From assembly GCA_947579605.1 (NCBI GenBank), contig OX388312.1, positions 186,001 through 250,000 of the forward strand: a stretch of DNA of 64,000 nucleotides, read 5' to 3'. Of the stretch, positions 1 through 13,597 are shown piece after piece. Made by a program: the position numbers and the translations under genes. The notes beneath the pieces were generated by a model that searched no databases, was not told where the DNA came from, and worked only from the letters and a program-made list of their open reading frames with translations. This DNA comes from Athripsodes cinereus (Eukaryota > Arthropoda > Insecta > Trichoptera > Leptoceridae). Position 1 is the first letter of the stretch. Each line of letters starts with the position of its first letter.

Positions 1-2179
<2,179 letters not shown>

Positions 2180-2335
2180 ATGTAAATATTTTATTTATTT
2201 ATTCTTTACTGTATCTACTGCACATTGATTGTAAGCAATTTTACACATAAATACATGACAATATCAAATACAATCAACATGCAGTGGGCGAGTTTGTCGC
2301 AGAGGTATAATTTATGAAAAGTAGTATGCTTTATA
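2180..2335 (-). mobile_element. Non-LTR retrotransposon 3' end fragment
   Basis: The stretch beginning with TTTATTTATTTATTCTTTACTG and running to GGGCGAGTTTGTCGCAGAGG matches, with divergence, the 3' UTR at about 48700-48830, which lies just downstream of a recognisable RT tail. It is therefore a 3'-end scrap of the same family on the minus strand. Confidence 0.5.
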
Positions 2336-2392
2336 CACTACGCAGGAATTATGAAAAAAATACTGAAATTGATGAAAGTATTATTTATATTA

Positions 2393-2533
2393 AAATTCAC
2401 CAGCTGAGTTTGAATCGCGGCCTCGAGGTTTGATCAATTTCCACCCATTGAGTTTGGTTGAAAAACTATTTCCACCACGTGAGTTGATTTCAGCGAATCA
2501 GAAGCCGCGATTCAAGCTCAGTTAGTGGAATTT
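2393..2533. mobile_element. MITE-like short inverted-repeat element
   Basis: The ends are inverted repeats of about 28-30 bp. The left arm (AAATTCACCAGCTGAG then TTTGAATCGCGGC) is mirrored by the right arm (GCCGCGATTCAAGCTCAG then TTAGTGGAATTT). The core of about 80 bp is non-coding. The target duplication could not be fixed. Confidence 0.65.
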
Positions 2534-2628
2534 ACTTATACATATGCTACCCAATTCACCCGCTGTAATGTAAAGACAGCCACTGTATTTTATCTTACTG
2601 AGGATGAATGGTTTTATAGCCCATCTGT

Positions 2629-2630
<2 letters not shown>

Positions 2631-2698
<68 letters not shown>
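2631..2698. repeat. (AT)n microsatellite
   Basis: About 33 TA dinucleotides abutting the outer end of the downstream LTR-like repeat. The Tyr-Ile ORFs across it are artefacts. Confidence 0.95.
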
Positions 2699-2700
<2 letters not shown>

Positions 2701-3003
2701 GGTGTTTATACTTGAAATAAAGCAATCTGTGTTTTTCTGAAATAATATCAAAAATTTATTAAAAAAATTATTTAAACTAAAGAAACTAAATATTACTAAA
2801 AATAAAATAAACAATAATAAAACAATTACCTGAAATAATATCAAAAAAACAACATTATTTAAAGTCTTTACTTCAGGTCTTTCAAAACTAACACAAAATT
2901 ACAAACAAAATTACTTTACCAACTGTCAAAACAAAAATTCTAAATTCAAATAAATAAACTAAAGGAAATCACTCCTATGAGTAGGTAGGTGGTTTTCTTT
3001 ACA
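2694..3003 (-). repeat. LTR copy (3' LTR on minus strand)
   Basis: Direct repeat with 3951-4254. On the minus strand it begins TGTAAAGAAAACC immediately after the purine-rich tract. Confidence 0.75.
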
Positions 3004-3054
3004 CCTCCCCTCCAAGAAAAAAAAACAATTACAAGTGACAACGTACGTAATTGT

Positions 3055-3950
3055 TCACTTAATAACAAATACTGGAAAAAGTTTCGTAATGTGGTAGAAA
3101 TTTGACTCTGTTTTCTTGTGTCCGGTATCAACTTCATAGATTGAGTTTGAAATTTTCTTTAAAATTTTGTATGGTCCAATCTTTAATTCATCCATTTTCT
3201 TCCTATTTAGTCGATTTCCATTTTCTACGTAAACTCTGTCTCCCACTTCCAATTTATATTCTTCCCTATGCAAGTCGAATATATTCTTATTATAATTGTG
3301 AGATTTTATTGTATTTTCAAGGGCTAGTTTTCTGTCTCTATTCAAATCTTCTTTTGTAAATTTTGATTTTAATTCTAGTGGTAAAATATTAACATTTTCG
3401 CCTTCCAAAAGGTATTTTGGAGCAAACTTAGTGACTGTGTGTTCTGTTTCATTATATTTTTCTACACATTTCTGTGCAACAGTAGTCCATGCTGTTTTCC
3501 TATCACTTTCATTTATTTTACATCTTATTTTATTTACTAAGGTTTGATTTAACCTTTCATTGATCCCATTCGAAAAAGGTGAATCCACAGCAGTGAAAAC
3601 TATTCATATGTTTTCCATTTTTAGATATTCTTTAAATTCTTTTGAATTTATGCCAGGATATTGGTCTGTTAGTACCATATCAATATTGTAGTTTTGTGTC
3701 ACATTTTTTATCAGTTTAATAAAATCACTTGCGGTTTGGTTTTTCGATGTGAGAATGTAAGCATATCTCGTGAAATGATCTACCAGCAGATTTAAATATT
3801 TTTTTGTTGATCGTGATCCTCCAAACCCTCCTATGGTATCAATAGATATAATTTCAAATGGGCGTGTAGCTGGTCCTAAATGTGACATTAAACCATATTT
3901 TGATTTCCTCCTTGATTTGTTTTTTATACAAATTTCACACTCATCAAATT
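3055..3950 (-). pseudogene. Ty3/gypsy-type integrase, interrupted
   Basis: The minus-strand reading starts in the integrase zinc-finger end (CEIC) and runs through the core: the first catalytic Asp lies in ISIDTIGG, the second in the VLTDQ segment, and the Glu in the SNGINERLNQT segment. It ends with a basic C-terminal domain containing LEVGDRVYV and IGPYKILK. All three DDE residues are visible, but a single in-frame TGA at 3604-3606 separates the second Asp from the Glu. Both halves are in the same frame. The N-terminal part of pol is missing and its place is taken by LTR sequence. The copy cannot make a complete integrase. Confidence 0.88.
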
Positions 3951-4254
3951 TTATAATGGTGTTTATACTTGAAATAAAGCAATCTGTGTTTTTCTGAAAT
4001 AATAGCAAAAATTTATTAAAAACATTATTTAAACTAAAGAAACTAAATATTACTAAAAATAAAATAAACAATAATAAAACAATTACCTGAAATAATATCA
4101 AAAAAACAACATTTAAAGTCTTTACTTCAGGTCTTTCAAAACTAACACAAAATTACAAACAAAATTACTTTACCAACTGTCAAAACAAAAATTCTAAATT
4201 CAAATAAATAAACTAAAGGAAATCACTCCTATGAGTAGGTAGGTGGTTTTCTTT
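3951..4254 (-). repeat. LTR copy (5' LTR on minus strand)
   Basis: Direct repeat of 2694-3003. Similarity stops at about 4254, where an inverted-repeat element begins. Confidence 0.75.
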
Positions 4255-4255
4255 T

Positions 4256-4456
4256 ATTAAGAATATTACCCAACAGACACCCCATATTTTTTTTGTATGA
4301 AACAGGAAAGGTGTCCCGATGCTCACGAATCGGCTTAGGTTGGTTTAAGTGCACTTTATCCATGGTACGTTCACCAATCCCACCAATTACTGTTTCAAAC
4401 TGTCATGTTCGACATCTGTTGAGCATATGGGGTGTCTGTTGTGTAATATTCTTAAT
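4256..4456. mobile_element. MITE with about 30-bp TIRs
   Basis: ATTAAGAATATTAC followed by CAACAGACACCCCATAT on the left is mirrored by ATATGGGGTGTCTGTTG and GTAATATTCTTAAT on the right. The interior of about 140 bp is non-coding. It is inserted directly beside the LTR remnant. Confidence 0.75.
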
Positions 4457-4793
4457 ATCTTCACTCTCGCAGGTGTGAAAATCCAGCTAAATGCGAAATC
4501 TTTGTTTATTGTTTATTGTTGTTTATCGTCCTTAGACCAAAGTTTTTGGTACTTGGAATCGTCAATTTACATAAGACAGGATAATACAATAGATTATATA
4601 TATATAAACCAAAAAAAAAAAAATACAGAATCATAGATCAAAACACAATATCATTGCTAAGCAGAGTGTAAAGGGCTCTGTTAGCATTTCGTCAAACAGT
4701 ATTCAATACAGGTTCCATCATCAATCATCATAGATCAAATAAAAACAAAAAACATCAGGAAATTATTTCCATGCTGAAATGAATGTATATGGT

Positions 4794-5966
4794 TCAATTC
4801 AGCATTTCGTCGACACAATAAAAAACTTTTTCAACGAGGTACAACTTCACTACTCCTCGAAATTTTTTCTCATCCTTCACGGACTTTATTTCTTCAGGCA
4901 GCTTGTTGAACAGGCGCACACTGAGACAGACAAAGTTTTTGGACAATTTTACTAACTGCTCTATAGGTCGGATACTTCTTTTTGAGCGAGTGTCGTAACC
5001 ATGGTACTCCAAGTTGAGAGGGGTGTTGGGCATATTTTTACGTGCGTATAGCAAGCATTCGTAGATGTAAATGCCAGGGAGCGTGAGTATGCCAAGTTCC
5101 TTAAAGTGTTCCTTGCACGACTCTCTTGGCCCCAACCCTTTTAACCCCCTAATTGCACGCTTTTGAAGTTTGAAAATTCTGCTCCAATCAGCCCCCCTGC
5201 CCCAGAATAACACTCCGTACGACATAATGCTCTGGAAGTAGGCAAAATATACCGATTTGGCTGCCACCTCGCCACAAGTATCCTTAATTTTTTTTATAGC
5301 ATAAACTGCTGAACAAAGCTTCCCAGATATTGTCTCAATGTGCGGTGTCCACTGTAGCCTTGAGTCAATCATTACGCCGAGGAATTTTATATCATTTACT
5401 ACTTCCAGCTTGCGCTGGGAGAGACCAGACATGACTGGATTATTATCTACGTTTCTTTTCAAGGAAAAATGAATTGCACCCATTTTCGTCACATTAAGTG
5501 CGAGTCCGTTATCTCCAAACCACTCACCCACGCCATCTAATGCCTTGAGTGTATTATCAAGTGCTGTATTCTTGTTGTTATTTTCCTTAATTATTATAGA
5601 TGTATCATCGGCAAACATTATCATAGTTTGGTCCTTGGAGACACATTCTGGTAGGTTATTCACATATACAAGAAACAGTATTGGCCCCAGTATAGAGCCT
5701 TGTGGAACACCACGATTTACTTGGGCTCCATTGGACCGCACGCCATCCATTTCAGTCACCTGCTCACGATTCGCGAGGTATGATTTAAAAAAGTTAATTT
5801 CACTACTGGCAATTCCATAATAATTAAGCTTATTGACAAGAATATCATGGTTGACGCAGTCGAAGGCTTTGGAAAGATCACAGAATATTCCATAAGCATC
5901 CGACCTTTTGTCCAGTGAGTCGAGGACCGTTTGAACAAGATAAGCTATAGTAGTATAGTAGCTGTC
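4794..5966 (-). pseudogene. Reverse transcriptase, C-terminal two thirds
   Basis: The frame is open from the insertion junction at about 5966 to the stop at 4794. It reads RT motif A (CDLSKAFDCVNHDIL), then GVPQGSILGPILFL (motif B), FADDTS (the catalytic motif C, A/YxDD type), a thumb region and the C-terminal tail with RLFNKLPEEIKSV typical of Jockey/CR1-clade ORF2 proteins. An ATG-based start would miss motif A, which lies in the same frame upstream. The 5' part continues on the other side of the inserted element, at about 6915. Confidence 0.9.
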
Positions 5967-6912
5967 AGTGAATAAATTAAAAATAAATCCTACTAAGACC
6001 GAATTCCTTTGGGTTGCTTCACCGAGACGACAACACCTTATAAACTACGACCCTATATCCATTCAAAACATCAACATCATTCCATCCAAACATGTTAAGT
6101 TTCTTGGAGCCTACATTGACAGTTCATTATCTATGGATAAACACGTCTCATCAACCGTCAGTAAATGTTTCTTTTCACTGAGGCAATTAACTCCCATTAG
6201 AAGATGTCTGACATCCCACGATGCTAGAACATTGATAAATTCCTTTGTGGTATCTCGGGTAGATTACTGTAACGGTATTCTGGCCAATTTACCGCAATAC
6301 CAGCTTCAGAGAATCCAATCTGTGCTCAACGCTGCTGCCCGCTTAATCTTCAAAATGGACCAACGCTCCCATATATCTAGTACCCTCAAAAATCTGCACT
6401 GGCTCAAGTGCGCTGAAAGGATTGCTTTCAAGGTTTGCCTCACAGTCTTCAAATCCATTCATAATATGGCTCCATCATACATCTCCGAACTCTGTAGACA
6501 GCAAGTTCCAAATCAAAGACAAAGCACTCTTAGGTCAGGTTCTGATACGGGTGTCAGGTTGACGGAAATCGGTGTAAGAGGGAGACCTAAGTATTCCTTT
6601 CGAGCCTTCAGCTCGGCTGGACCATCCATGTGGAATGATCTTCCTGAACAAGTGCGTAAGACACAGTCTCTTGATCTGTTCAAGAGTCGATTAAAGACAC
6701 ACTTGTTTGGTATATCATATAAATGATATAAATTGTACAACTTATTGTTATTTATATATGTTTAGTTTTTATAATAGCTTATTAATATTTGTATTATATG
6801 TATCAGGCTTTAATCATAGGTATAAACACGTTATTTTAGGATCCGCCCTTGAAGTGAATATATTCCACAAAACGGCGCACTATAAATTGTCTAGTTATTA
6901 TTATTATTATAC
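5967..6912 (+). mobile_element. 5'-truncated CR1-like retrotransposon insertion
   Basis: A plus-strand open frame (5968-6726, about 250 aa) encodes the C-terminal part of a different non-LTR reverse transcriptase: KINPTKTEFLWVASPRR, VKFLGAYIDSSLSMDKH, RVDYCNGIL, LNAAARLI and a tail with GPSMWNDLPEQVR. A short AT-rich 3' UTR follows, ending in a (TTA)n run at about 6895-6912. The 5' end is truncated inside RT, as expected of target-primed insertion. It interrupts the minus-strand element between the RT fingers (about 6915) and motif A (about 5940). Confidence 0.88.
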
Positions 6913-6914
6913 CA

Positions 6915-7977
6915 TCGGATGTGCTTTTGCCCTTCTGGAAACTAAATTGTTGGGGGTGTATTATATTATTTTCGACAAGGTAGTGGGTGAGCTGCTCAGA
7001 GACAACCCTCTCGAATATTTTACTTAAAACAGGCAGTATTGAGATCGGTCTATGGTTACTTGGGTCAGTTTTATCACCCTTCTTATAAACTGGAATAACT
7101 CTTGACTTTTTTAATTTTTCTGGAATACGCCTTGTTCAAGACATTCATTAAAAAAAATTGTAATTCTCGAAACAAGTCCGTCAATAATTAATTTTAGAAA
7201 ATATGTAGGCATGTGCCATAGATCATCTAAATTCTTTGATTTTATCTTTTTACACAATTTTATTATTTCCCTTTCTGTGACGTTTCTAAATTTAAAAACA
7301 GTCTCGGGTTTACGAGTTCGAACTAAATATTTCATCGCGTTTTCGGTCGATATATTTTGGGTAATGGAAGATGCTATGTTTACAAAGAAATCATTGAACT
7401 GATTGGAAGTTTTTAATTTCTGAGATTCGTCAATTAAGTTTAGTTCATCGTCATCAATTTTTCTATCTCGGCCAGTTTCATGCTTAATTATCTCCCATGT
7501 GGTTTTAATGGGATTTTTTGCATTTTTAATTTTATTAGCTAGATAATTTTTTTTTGCTTCACCACAGACCTTTCTGAATACCCTGCTGTAGGTTCTTATA
7601 TTATCTTTCAGTAGCTCTGAGTCGTCAAATCTTTTTTTGCTATACAATTCAAATAGGTGTTTCCTAGATATTATAATACCAGGAGTAGCCCAGTTATCGA
7701 ACGATTTATGATTCACCTTTAATTTTATTTTTCTAATTGGAAAATGATGATTTGTTTCTAAAACCAATGATTCAAATAATTCATCAAATTGGACATTTGC
7801 ACAACAATTCGAAGAGAGAGGGGTGTTAGGTATAGAATTGTTAATAGACTCAAGAAATTTTTTTACAGATTCTTCACTGTAATTTCGGTTATAAAAAAAC
7901 TTTTGATAAGTGTTTTTGTTACTTATTTTTGTTTTTAAATTACAATTAATTATTTGTCCTAAGTGATCTGATCTCAC
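6915..7977 (-). pseudogene. Pre-RT linker and RT N-terminus, frameshifted
   Basis: From 7977 to 7111 the minus strand encodes the linker after the endonuclease (starting at the SDHLGQ end of that domain) and the region leading into RT (KKIKSKNLDDL, FNECLEQGVF). A one-base loss near 7120 shifts the frame. The next frame reads SRVIPVYKKGDKTDPSNHRP, then PISILPVLSKIFERVV and QQFSFQKGKSTSDG, which are RT fingers motifs, up to the inserted element. It is the upstream half of the RT at 4794-5966. Confidence 0.85.
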
Positions 7978-8600
7978 AAAGTTCTAGTTGAGTTTGTTTG
8001 ACATCAACATCTGTAAAAATATTATCAATACAAGAGGGCGAGTTTTTCGTAATTCGTGTTGCGTCTTTAATGCAACGAGTCAATAACAATGAGTTCATTA
8101 AATCAACTAAAGAGCTACACTCTTTTGAGGTATTGTCAAAGTTTATATTGAAATCCCCACACACGGCAATGTGTTTGTTATTTTTGTGAGTTGCTCGATT
8201 TAGGGCATTTTCCATGATATTAAAAAAAGTATCGAAGCACCCAGATGGAGATCTATATACAGATAAAACTATAATGCTATCAGTTTCAATGCAGCTAATT
8301 TCACAGTATTTCTCTGCTGACAATTTCACAATATCTGGTCTATTTTTCGATTTATAGTTATTTTTAACCATAACCAATGATCCCCCTCTGATTGCCTTTT
8401 CCCTACAAAAATAGCTTACAATATTGAAATTAGGAATTACATAATTGTTTACTTCTAATGCCTTTAACCATGTCTCAGTGATGCACAAAATATCCACGTT
8501 GGCAGCTGAAGATAAGGTGCCCAATTCATGGAGCTTCCCAGGAAGCCCTTGTGCATTCTGATGGCCGATACTAAAGACCGATGTTAGGTTGTTGCAGCCG
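7946..8600 (-). pseudogene. AP-like endonuclease domain of the same element
   Basis: The minus-strand reading contains the endonuclease signatures IGHQNAQGLPGKLHEL, CITETWL, SVYRSPSGC, AVCGDFNIN and SCIDNIFTD, in that order; the closing SDH motif sits in the next frame at 7977. The frame breaks at about 7975. Motif order and spacing match the N-terminal endonuclease of Jockey/CR1-type ORF2. The start upstream of 8600 cannot be set. Confidence 0.87.
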
Positions 8601-8637
8601 TTGGTCCGTGGTAAGGCCGAGTCTGGTATAAAAAAGA

Positions 8638-8850
8638 CTATTCGCCTGTCCCTGCTGCATTCATCGGCTTATTTATATTAGTGTTATTTATCTCTATTCG
8701 AATACAATTTTTTATTTTGTGACCACTGTGTTGTAGATTGAACATTATATGATCAGATAGATTTAATCCTTCTTGATTCGATTCGATTATATAACAGTTA
8801 TTACACATTCTACTTAGGTTGTACAAAAGACAATTCATTCTGTTTAACAT
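8638..8850 (-). other. Short ORF, possible retroelement scrap
   Basis: A 70-codon minus-strand frame lies just 5' of the endonuclease. It contains LNLSDHIMFNL, which resembles the closing SDH motif of another endonuclease domain. It may be a fragment of a second copy or 5' leader sequence. I cannot decide. Confidence 0.3.
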
Positions 8851-10105
8851 ATATAATTATATATACCTATCTGCTCAGTAACGTTATCACTTCTCGACGG
8901 CATGTTGATAATATCTCTAGATGAGGGTCTCTACTAGATATAACTAGTTCTACATAAATTACGTCTAGAGGGAGTGCTTTATACTGCTTCTTGTTTATTA
9001 TTATTATTATTGATACGTTGGTACCTACCTACATATAATAATAAGTATATGGATTTTATAAACCTAGGACTATCTACCTCTATGTATGTAAATAGGAAAC
9101 ATTCATTACAAAAATTTAGGGTCGGACGACGAGATCTCATGGCTGCGGGATCTTGAGATACGAATATAACGGGTATAACCCATAAGAAGAAGAAGAAGAT
9201 TACAAAAATTAATATTTAATGAAGTTACCTACAAAATTACCTGCGGATCAAAACCTAGCCGACTATGAAAAACAAATCCTCATGCCTGAAGGAACATTCG
9301 CTGTAACAACAGAACCTAGTGAATGTTACCTAACAAAAGTAAACAAACAAAATAATGATGGTGGGCATATAAAATTAACGTACCGCTGTAGGTATGTTTT
9401 AAAATAGAAGTACCCATAACAACTTTTTTATAATTTTATCAAATACTAGCTACGTACGAATTTGTTCATGTCTAATAAGAATATCATCTCATGAGAGGCA
9501 CCTGCATTACCTACTGTAAGCACTCCCTTACTTTTTTAATATTTTGTCTCAGCATATAGGTAATAAGCTCGTATATGGAACGAGTGTACAGGAACCTATG
9601 TATATAAATTGATGTCCACATCACCTCGGATACAAATAGAAGTTTGATGATGAGAAAATCACAAAAATGCATTTTGGTACCAATACCAACTCGGCGGTCC
9701 GGTGCTATATACGTGACATTAACTTCTCGAGAGTACCTACCTATGTATGTAAGATGACATAAAATATTTTGTAAACAATATTAAGATTAGCATCCACTTA
9801 TTTTCTTAGAAATCATGGCAGAGGGGTCTGTGAGAAGTCGGAGAGGGGAAGCGGTGGGTGAGTCTCCTATCTGCAGGTCCTGACCTCTGATACCAGCTCT
9901 GTCCACTGCGACTCTCGGACAATCTCCGTTCAGTTCATTTGATACCGTGTAATAGCTGGTAGTTTAAGACATTGTCAGATTTCAGCCTCACTGTTATACT
10001 GAGTTCTTGGATAGTGTCTTTATTCTCTTCAAGTTCACAATACTTTCGGAATAGCGTCGTCACTTTCTTTAATTGATCTCTGTGAATTTTCTAGTAGAAA
10101 ACAAG
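8851..10105. other. Intergenic
   Basis: AT-rich DNA with TACC/TAGG runs and a (GAA)n run at about 9186-9200. The 62-codon ORF at 9219-9407 has no recognisable similarity. The last 150 bases probably include the promoter and 5' UTR of the carrier gene; an initiator-like TTCAGTT occurs at about 9929. Confidence 0.4.
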
Positions 10106-11396
10106 ATGGCTTTAGATTTTGTTGCTGGATGTGTTGGAGGTAATATACTTGCTATTATTTTGTAATAGGTATTCCTCGCTTTATTTCCTTCCTTTACCAA
10201 AATCCTAATATTTTGATGAGCCGATATCGCAAAGTGTACTTCGTTTTCCATATAGAAAAATGTTTAGAAACCTATTTCCATAACTTACTTAGGTATAACT
10301 ACATTAATGTTGTTGAATAGGTAATATTTCTTATTAGGCACTATGCAACCCAAGCCTCTTCATATATACCTACATATTAATTGCTGATTGTAGGTATCAT
10401 TGATTGGTTTCAGGTTGTGCCGGAGTACTAGTAGGCCATCCCCTCGACACAGTCAAGGTCCACATGCAGATGCCTGGCAACAAGTATAGCAGCACTTTGG
10501 CTTGCCTGAAAGAACTGAAAGCCCGTGCCGGTATGCGTGGTCTATATCGAGGTCTTTCTAGTCCAATGGCTGGGGTTGCTGGAGTCAATGCTATTGTATT
10601 TGGAGTCTATGGAAGTGCACAAAGGAATTTACCAAATCCGGACTCATTAAAAACTGCAGCTATAGCTGGAGCAGCAGCAGGAATCGCACAATCAGTAATT
10701 TGTAGTCCAATGGAGCTTGCCAAAACACGTCTTCAGTTAAGTAATATCAAATCTGGTCCATTTTCATGTTTGGCTGAAATCACTCGTCGTGACGGCTTTC
10801 GAGGATTATTCAGAGGCTTAGGATTGACTGCACTCCGCGATGCTCCTGGATTATCCAGTTACTTTCTTTCTTATGAAGCGTTGACTCGCACACAGGATGG
10901 ATCTCCAGTGAGTGTGCTGTACACATTATTTGCCGGAGGAGCAGCCGGAGTTTTCTCATGGCTTATATCTTTTCCCGTGGATGTGATCAAATCTCGGGTG
11001 CAAGCCGATGGAATGGATGGCACAAGAAAATATCTCGGAGCGTTCGATTGTTTCCGTAAAAGTGTTGCAGCAGAAGGGTATGGATTCCTTACTAGAGGAC
11101 TTGGATCAGTACTTCTGCGAGCATTTCCAACAAACGCAGCATGTTTCGGTGCAGTGACGTTATGTATGAGAGCAGCCAACGAAAATGATTTGAGCACGTG
11201 GCACATACAATGCAGCCCCAACTGCGCAGCACATGCATTCAAGAGTCTCATATTCACTGGGGCGTTCAGCGAAGCCGTGTGTGCTAATGATATCAGGGAA
11301 CTGCATGATGACTTTTCATTTCTCAGAATGGATCACTTGAGTAGAATGCCGCTAGCGCTGGGACTAATCGAAGCAACAGCAACACTGCTCAGTTGA
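10106..11396 (+). CDS. SLC25A29: Mitochondrial carrier, SLC25A29-like (basic amino acids)
   Basis: Two coding exons, 10106-10139 and 10414-11396, joined across a 274-bp GT-AG intron, give 338 aa. Exon 1 supplies the start, MALDFVAGCVGG, which matches the N-terminus expected of the SLC25A29 family; the first ATG of exon 2's frame would lose it. Three Solcar repeats are visible, each with the Px[DE]xx[KR] signature: PLDTVK (about 21-26), PMELAK (about 110-115) and PVDVIK (about 199-204). Family members are inner-membrane transporters that bring arginine, lysine and related amino acids into the matrix; substrate here is inferred from family. A tail of about 60 aa follows the third repeat and is poorly conserved. 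No frameshift is seen. Convincing orthologue of the insect SLC25A29/A45 group. Confidence 0.92.
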
Positions 11397-11680
11397 TAGT
11401 TGGCCTGCCCACACTTGGTATGGACTTAGTTGTCGGGGGTGCTCACCCCCCCCCTTCCCACTCTCTTGATGATGAGATGGACTTGTAGTGATGTCGGGAG
11501 GACATTTGATGTTGAATGATTGTCACAACTTACGTATGTCTATTGGTTCGGGCAGAAGCTATTAGCATCTAGTCAACAATAATGTTTTCGATTAGTTATC
11601 TCTACCTACACATTAATGTAGATAATAATATCGTATTAAGTTACATAGCCTTTAGTATTAATATATATTATTTATACCTA

Positions 11681-11722
<42 letters not shown>

Positions 11723-12829
11723 CACACACTTGTATAATATACCTATTGTAAATATAATATCTAAATAGTTTTAATCATACGTTTTGTTTTTTTTTTTTTT
11801 ATTGTAGGTGCTATTGATGTATGGGTAGATACCTTTTTATTATTATTTACAAAAATATTAAACTTTCATAACACAAAAATAAATATTACTAAACGTAACT
11901 TTTTCTTAACCTTTTACAATTTTGTTCTAAAAACAGTATTAATAAGAAATGAAATTTACTGTTCCATTGGATTTTTGGCTGTTTTGAGGCTGCACCATAC
12001 CATGTAGGTAGCTATTATAAAGAAAGAAATTTATGATACTTACAATATATTATACAAACATTACAAACCAATTAAATGGGAGTTGGGGAGGTATGTAGGT
12101 ACCTGTACAAGTATATAATTATTATTTCTGTATGTAGGTACATAATGCAATAGGTAGGTATGTACAATACAATATACATATAGGTAGGTAGTCATTATAC
12201 ATCAGTGATGCTGATGCTATTACGTTGCTTATTCAGATTCTGTTAGCATGGAGACGGAGACATCTTGGGGAATGATGGTATAATTTAAGTATAAAAATAA
12301 GATATAGTGATATCGAAGTCAATGTTGTGAAAATAATTACTCAAAATGACGTCTTGAGGAGGGGAACTGTTATTGTATTATCTTTACTGTGTACTGTAGG
12401 TTGTGTAGGTAAACAGCTGACACAATAATATACCTACCTACCCTTTACTATGGGAACTATATTACGTAGGCGGTAGGGTTAGACAAGGATGCGATACAGT
12501 TATAATATAATATTATGTACAGTAGTATTACCTACATCATAATGTGACACGGACACGTTACCTTCTTACATAATACATTATTATCATCATTTAGTATTCT
12601 TTTTTTTAATAAACACCCTAACATACCTACCTACACCTACATGTCATCAAATTAACAAATAATTATATGTATTAAATGTATAGGTAGGTAGGTACCTATA
12701 TACACATTTATCTTTCTCGTAATAGCTGTGGCCACAGCAAAGCTTACTTAGTCCATCTGAATCTTAATTTATAATTTGATGGTAGGTACAGTCGCAATGA
12801 CATAATACCTATGTTTTATTTCTCTTTTA
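11397..12829. other. Intergenic, simple repeats
   Basis: Holds the carrier 3' UTR (end not fixed), an (AT)n tract at 11683-11720 and many TAGGTA/TACCTA runs. No gene seen. Confidence 0.5.
11683..11720. repeat. (AT)n microsatellite
   Basis: About 19 TA dinucleotides in the 3' flank of the carrier gene. Confidence 0.9.
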
Positions 12830-13045
12830 TCTCTCTATCTATTCCCTCACGCCACGTCCCAAGTGGGGTACGTAAAGAGAACGGAATGCCATATAGATCT
12901 GTCCTTACTTCTTTCTCCTCCTCAACATTCATGCAACCTCTCATGCACGTACCTATATCGATTTCTTTTACTCAACACACGACCGTCGTTGAGAATTTGA
13001 TCTACGTGGTCTAGCCACATAGTTCTCGGACCCCCGCACTTGCAA
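12830..13045 (-). mobile_element. Non-LTR ORF2 tail fragment
   Basis: Read on the minus strand this encodes a decayed version of the tail found at 16250-16640, 49215-49365 and 56425-56588: an RxRELxG/DHVDQIL-like stretch, a CMRxCMNVEE segment and a final segment corresponding to the WRSVLSAYPT end. Stops interrupt it. Confidence 0.6.
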
Positions 13046-13597
13046 TAAGTACCTTCAGTCAATAATATCGAAATATTAAACACTGAAGAACAAAACATGT
13101 CATAATCACCGCGAAATTTAGAAACCTATTTAATATAGGTGATAATGGTTTCAAAAGTTGTGAGGGTAAAATTTCGCTGAGAGGTCTGCTATTGATTAAA
13201 TTATTACCTCTTACAGTGTGAAGTGGATAATTGACATCCCTGTCTGTCTTGAAGAGGCTCGTGTGTACTGCACTAGGTGCCTGTGTGTGTTTGTACCTAT
13301 ATAAGTGAAGGTATATATACGGGGATGGACGTAGTGAGCCAAACTCAGTCCTGCAGGAGGCCACCGAGACACAGTATATCTTGGGGAGATGAAACAACAT
13401 AAGGGTAGGTACAACTCACATCAATTTTTTTTTTCCACTGAATCTTTCTAGCCAGCAATAAACAGTCAACTCGTTACATAGGTGCATTCTGTAAAAATTA
13501 AGATGCAGGTATACAGGTATAGTTGTAGGTAGATATATTATTACAGTCTGTTGTATTCTCATCTCATTAATTTTATTGTTTATTTGTTTCAGTAAGT

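Larger units (their letters stand above)
2694..4254 (-). mobile_element. Internally deleted Ty3-like LTR retrotransposon
   Basis: Two direct repeats of about 305 bp (2694-3003 and 3951-4254) enclose about 950 bp that encode only integrase. Read on the minus strand, a polypurine tract (GGAGGGGAGG at about 3004-3013) precedes the downstream LTR, which starts TGTAAAGAAAACC. The upstream LTR joins directly to the middle of the integrase zinc-finger region, so gag, protease, RT and RNase H were deleted. The two repeats differ by only a few substitutions and a small indel, so the element is fairly young. Confidence 0.8.
4640..8640 (-). mobile_element. Non-LTR retrotransposon (EN-RT), split by an insertion
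   Basis: One minus-strand element can be followed from an endonuclease domain (about 8600-7970) through the pre-RT region and the start of RT (about 7960-6915) and then, after an inserted plus-strand fragment (about 5967-6912), the rest of RT to a stop at 4794. Reading frames change at about 7975 and 7120, so it is a decayed copy. The 3' UTR probably extends to about 4640. Confidence 0.85.

Noticed and set aside
2522..2844. Tyr/Ile-rich ORFs on both strands
   Set aside because: They are produced by the (AT)n tract and LTR sequence.
11397..13597. Search for GPA2 beside GPB5
   Set aside because: No CxCxxCK-type knot or QCC motif in any frame here; not found elsewhere in the window either.
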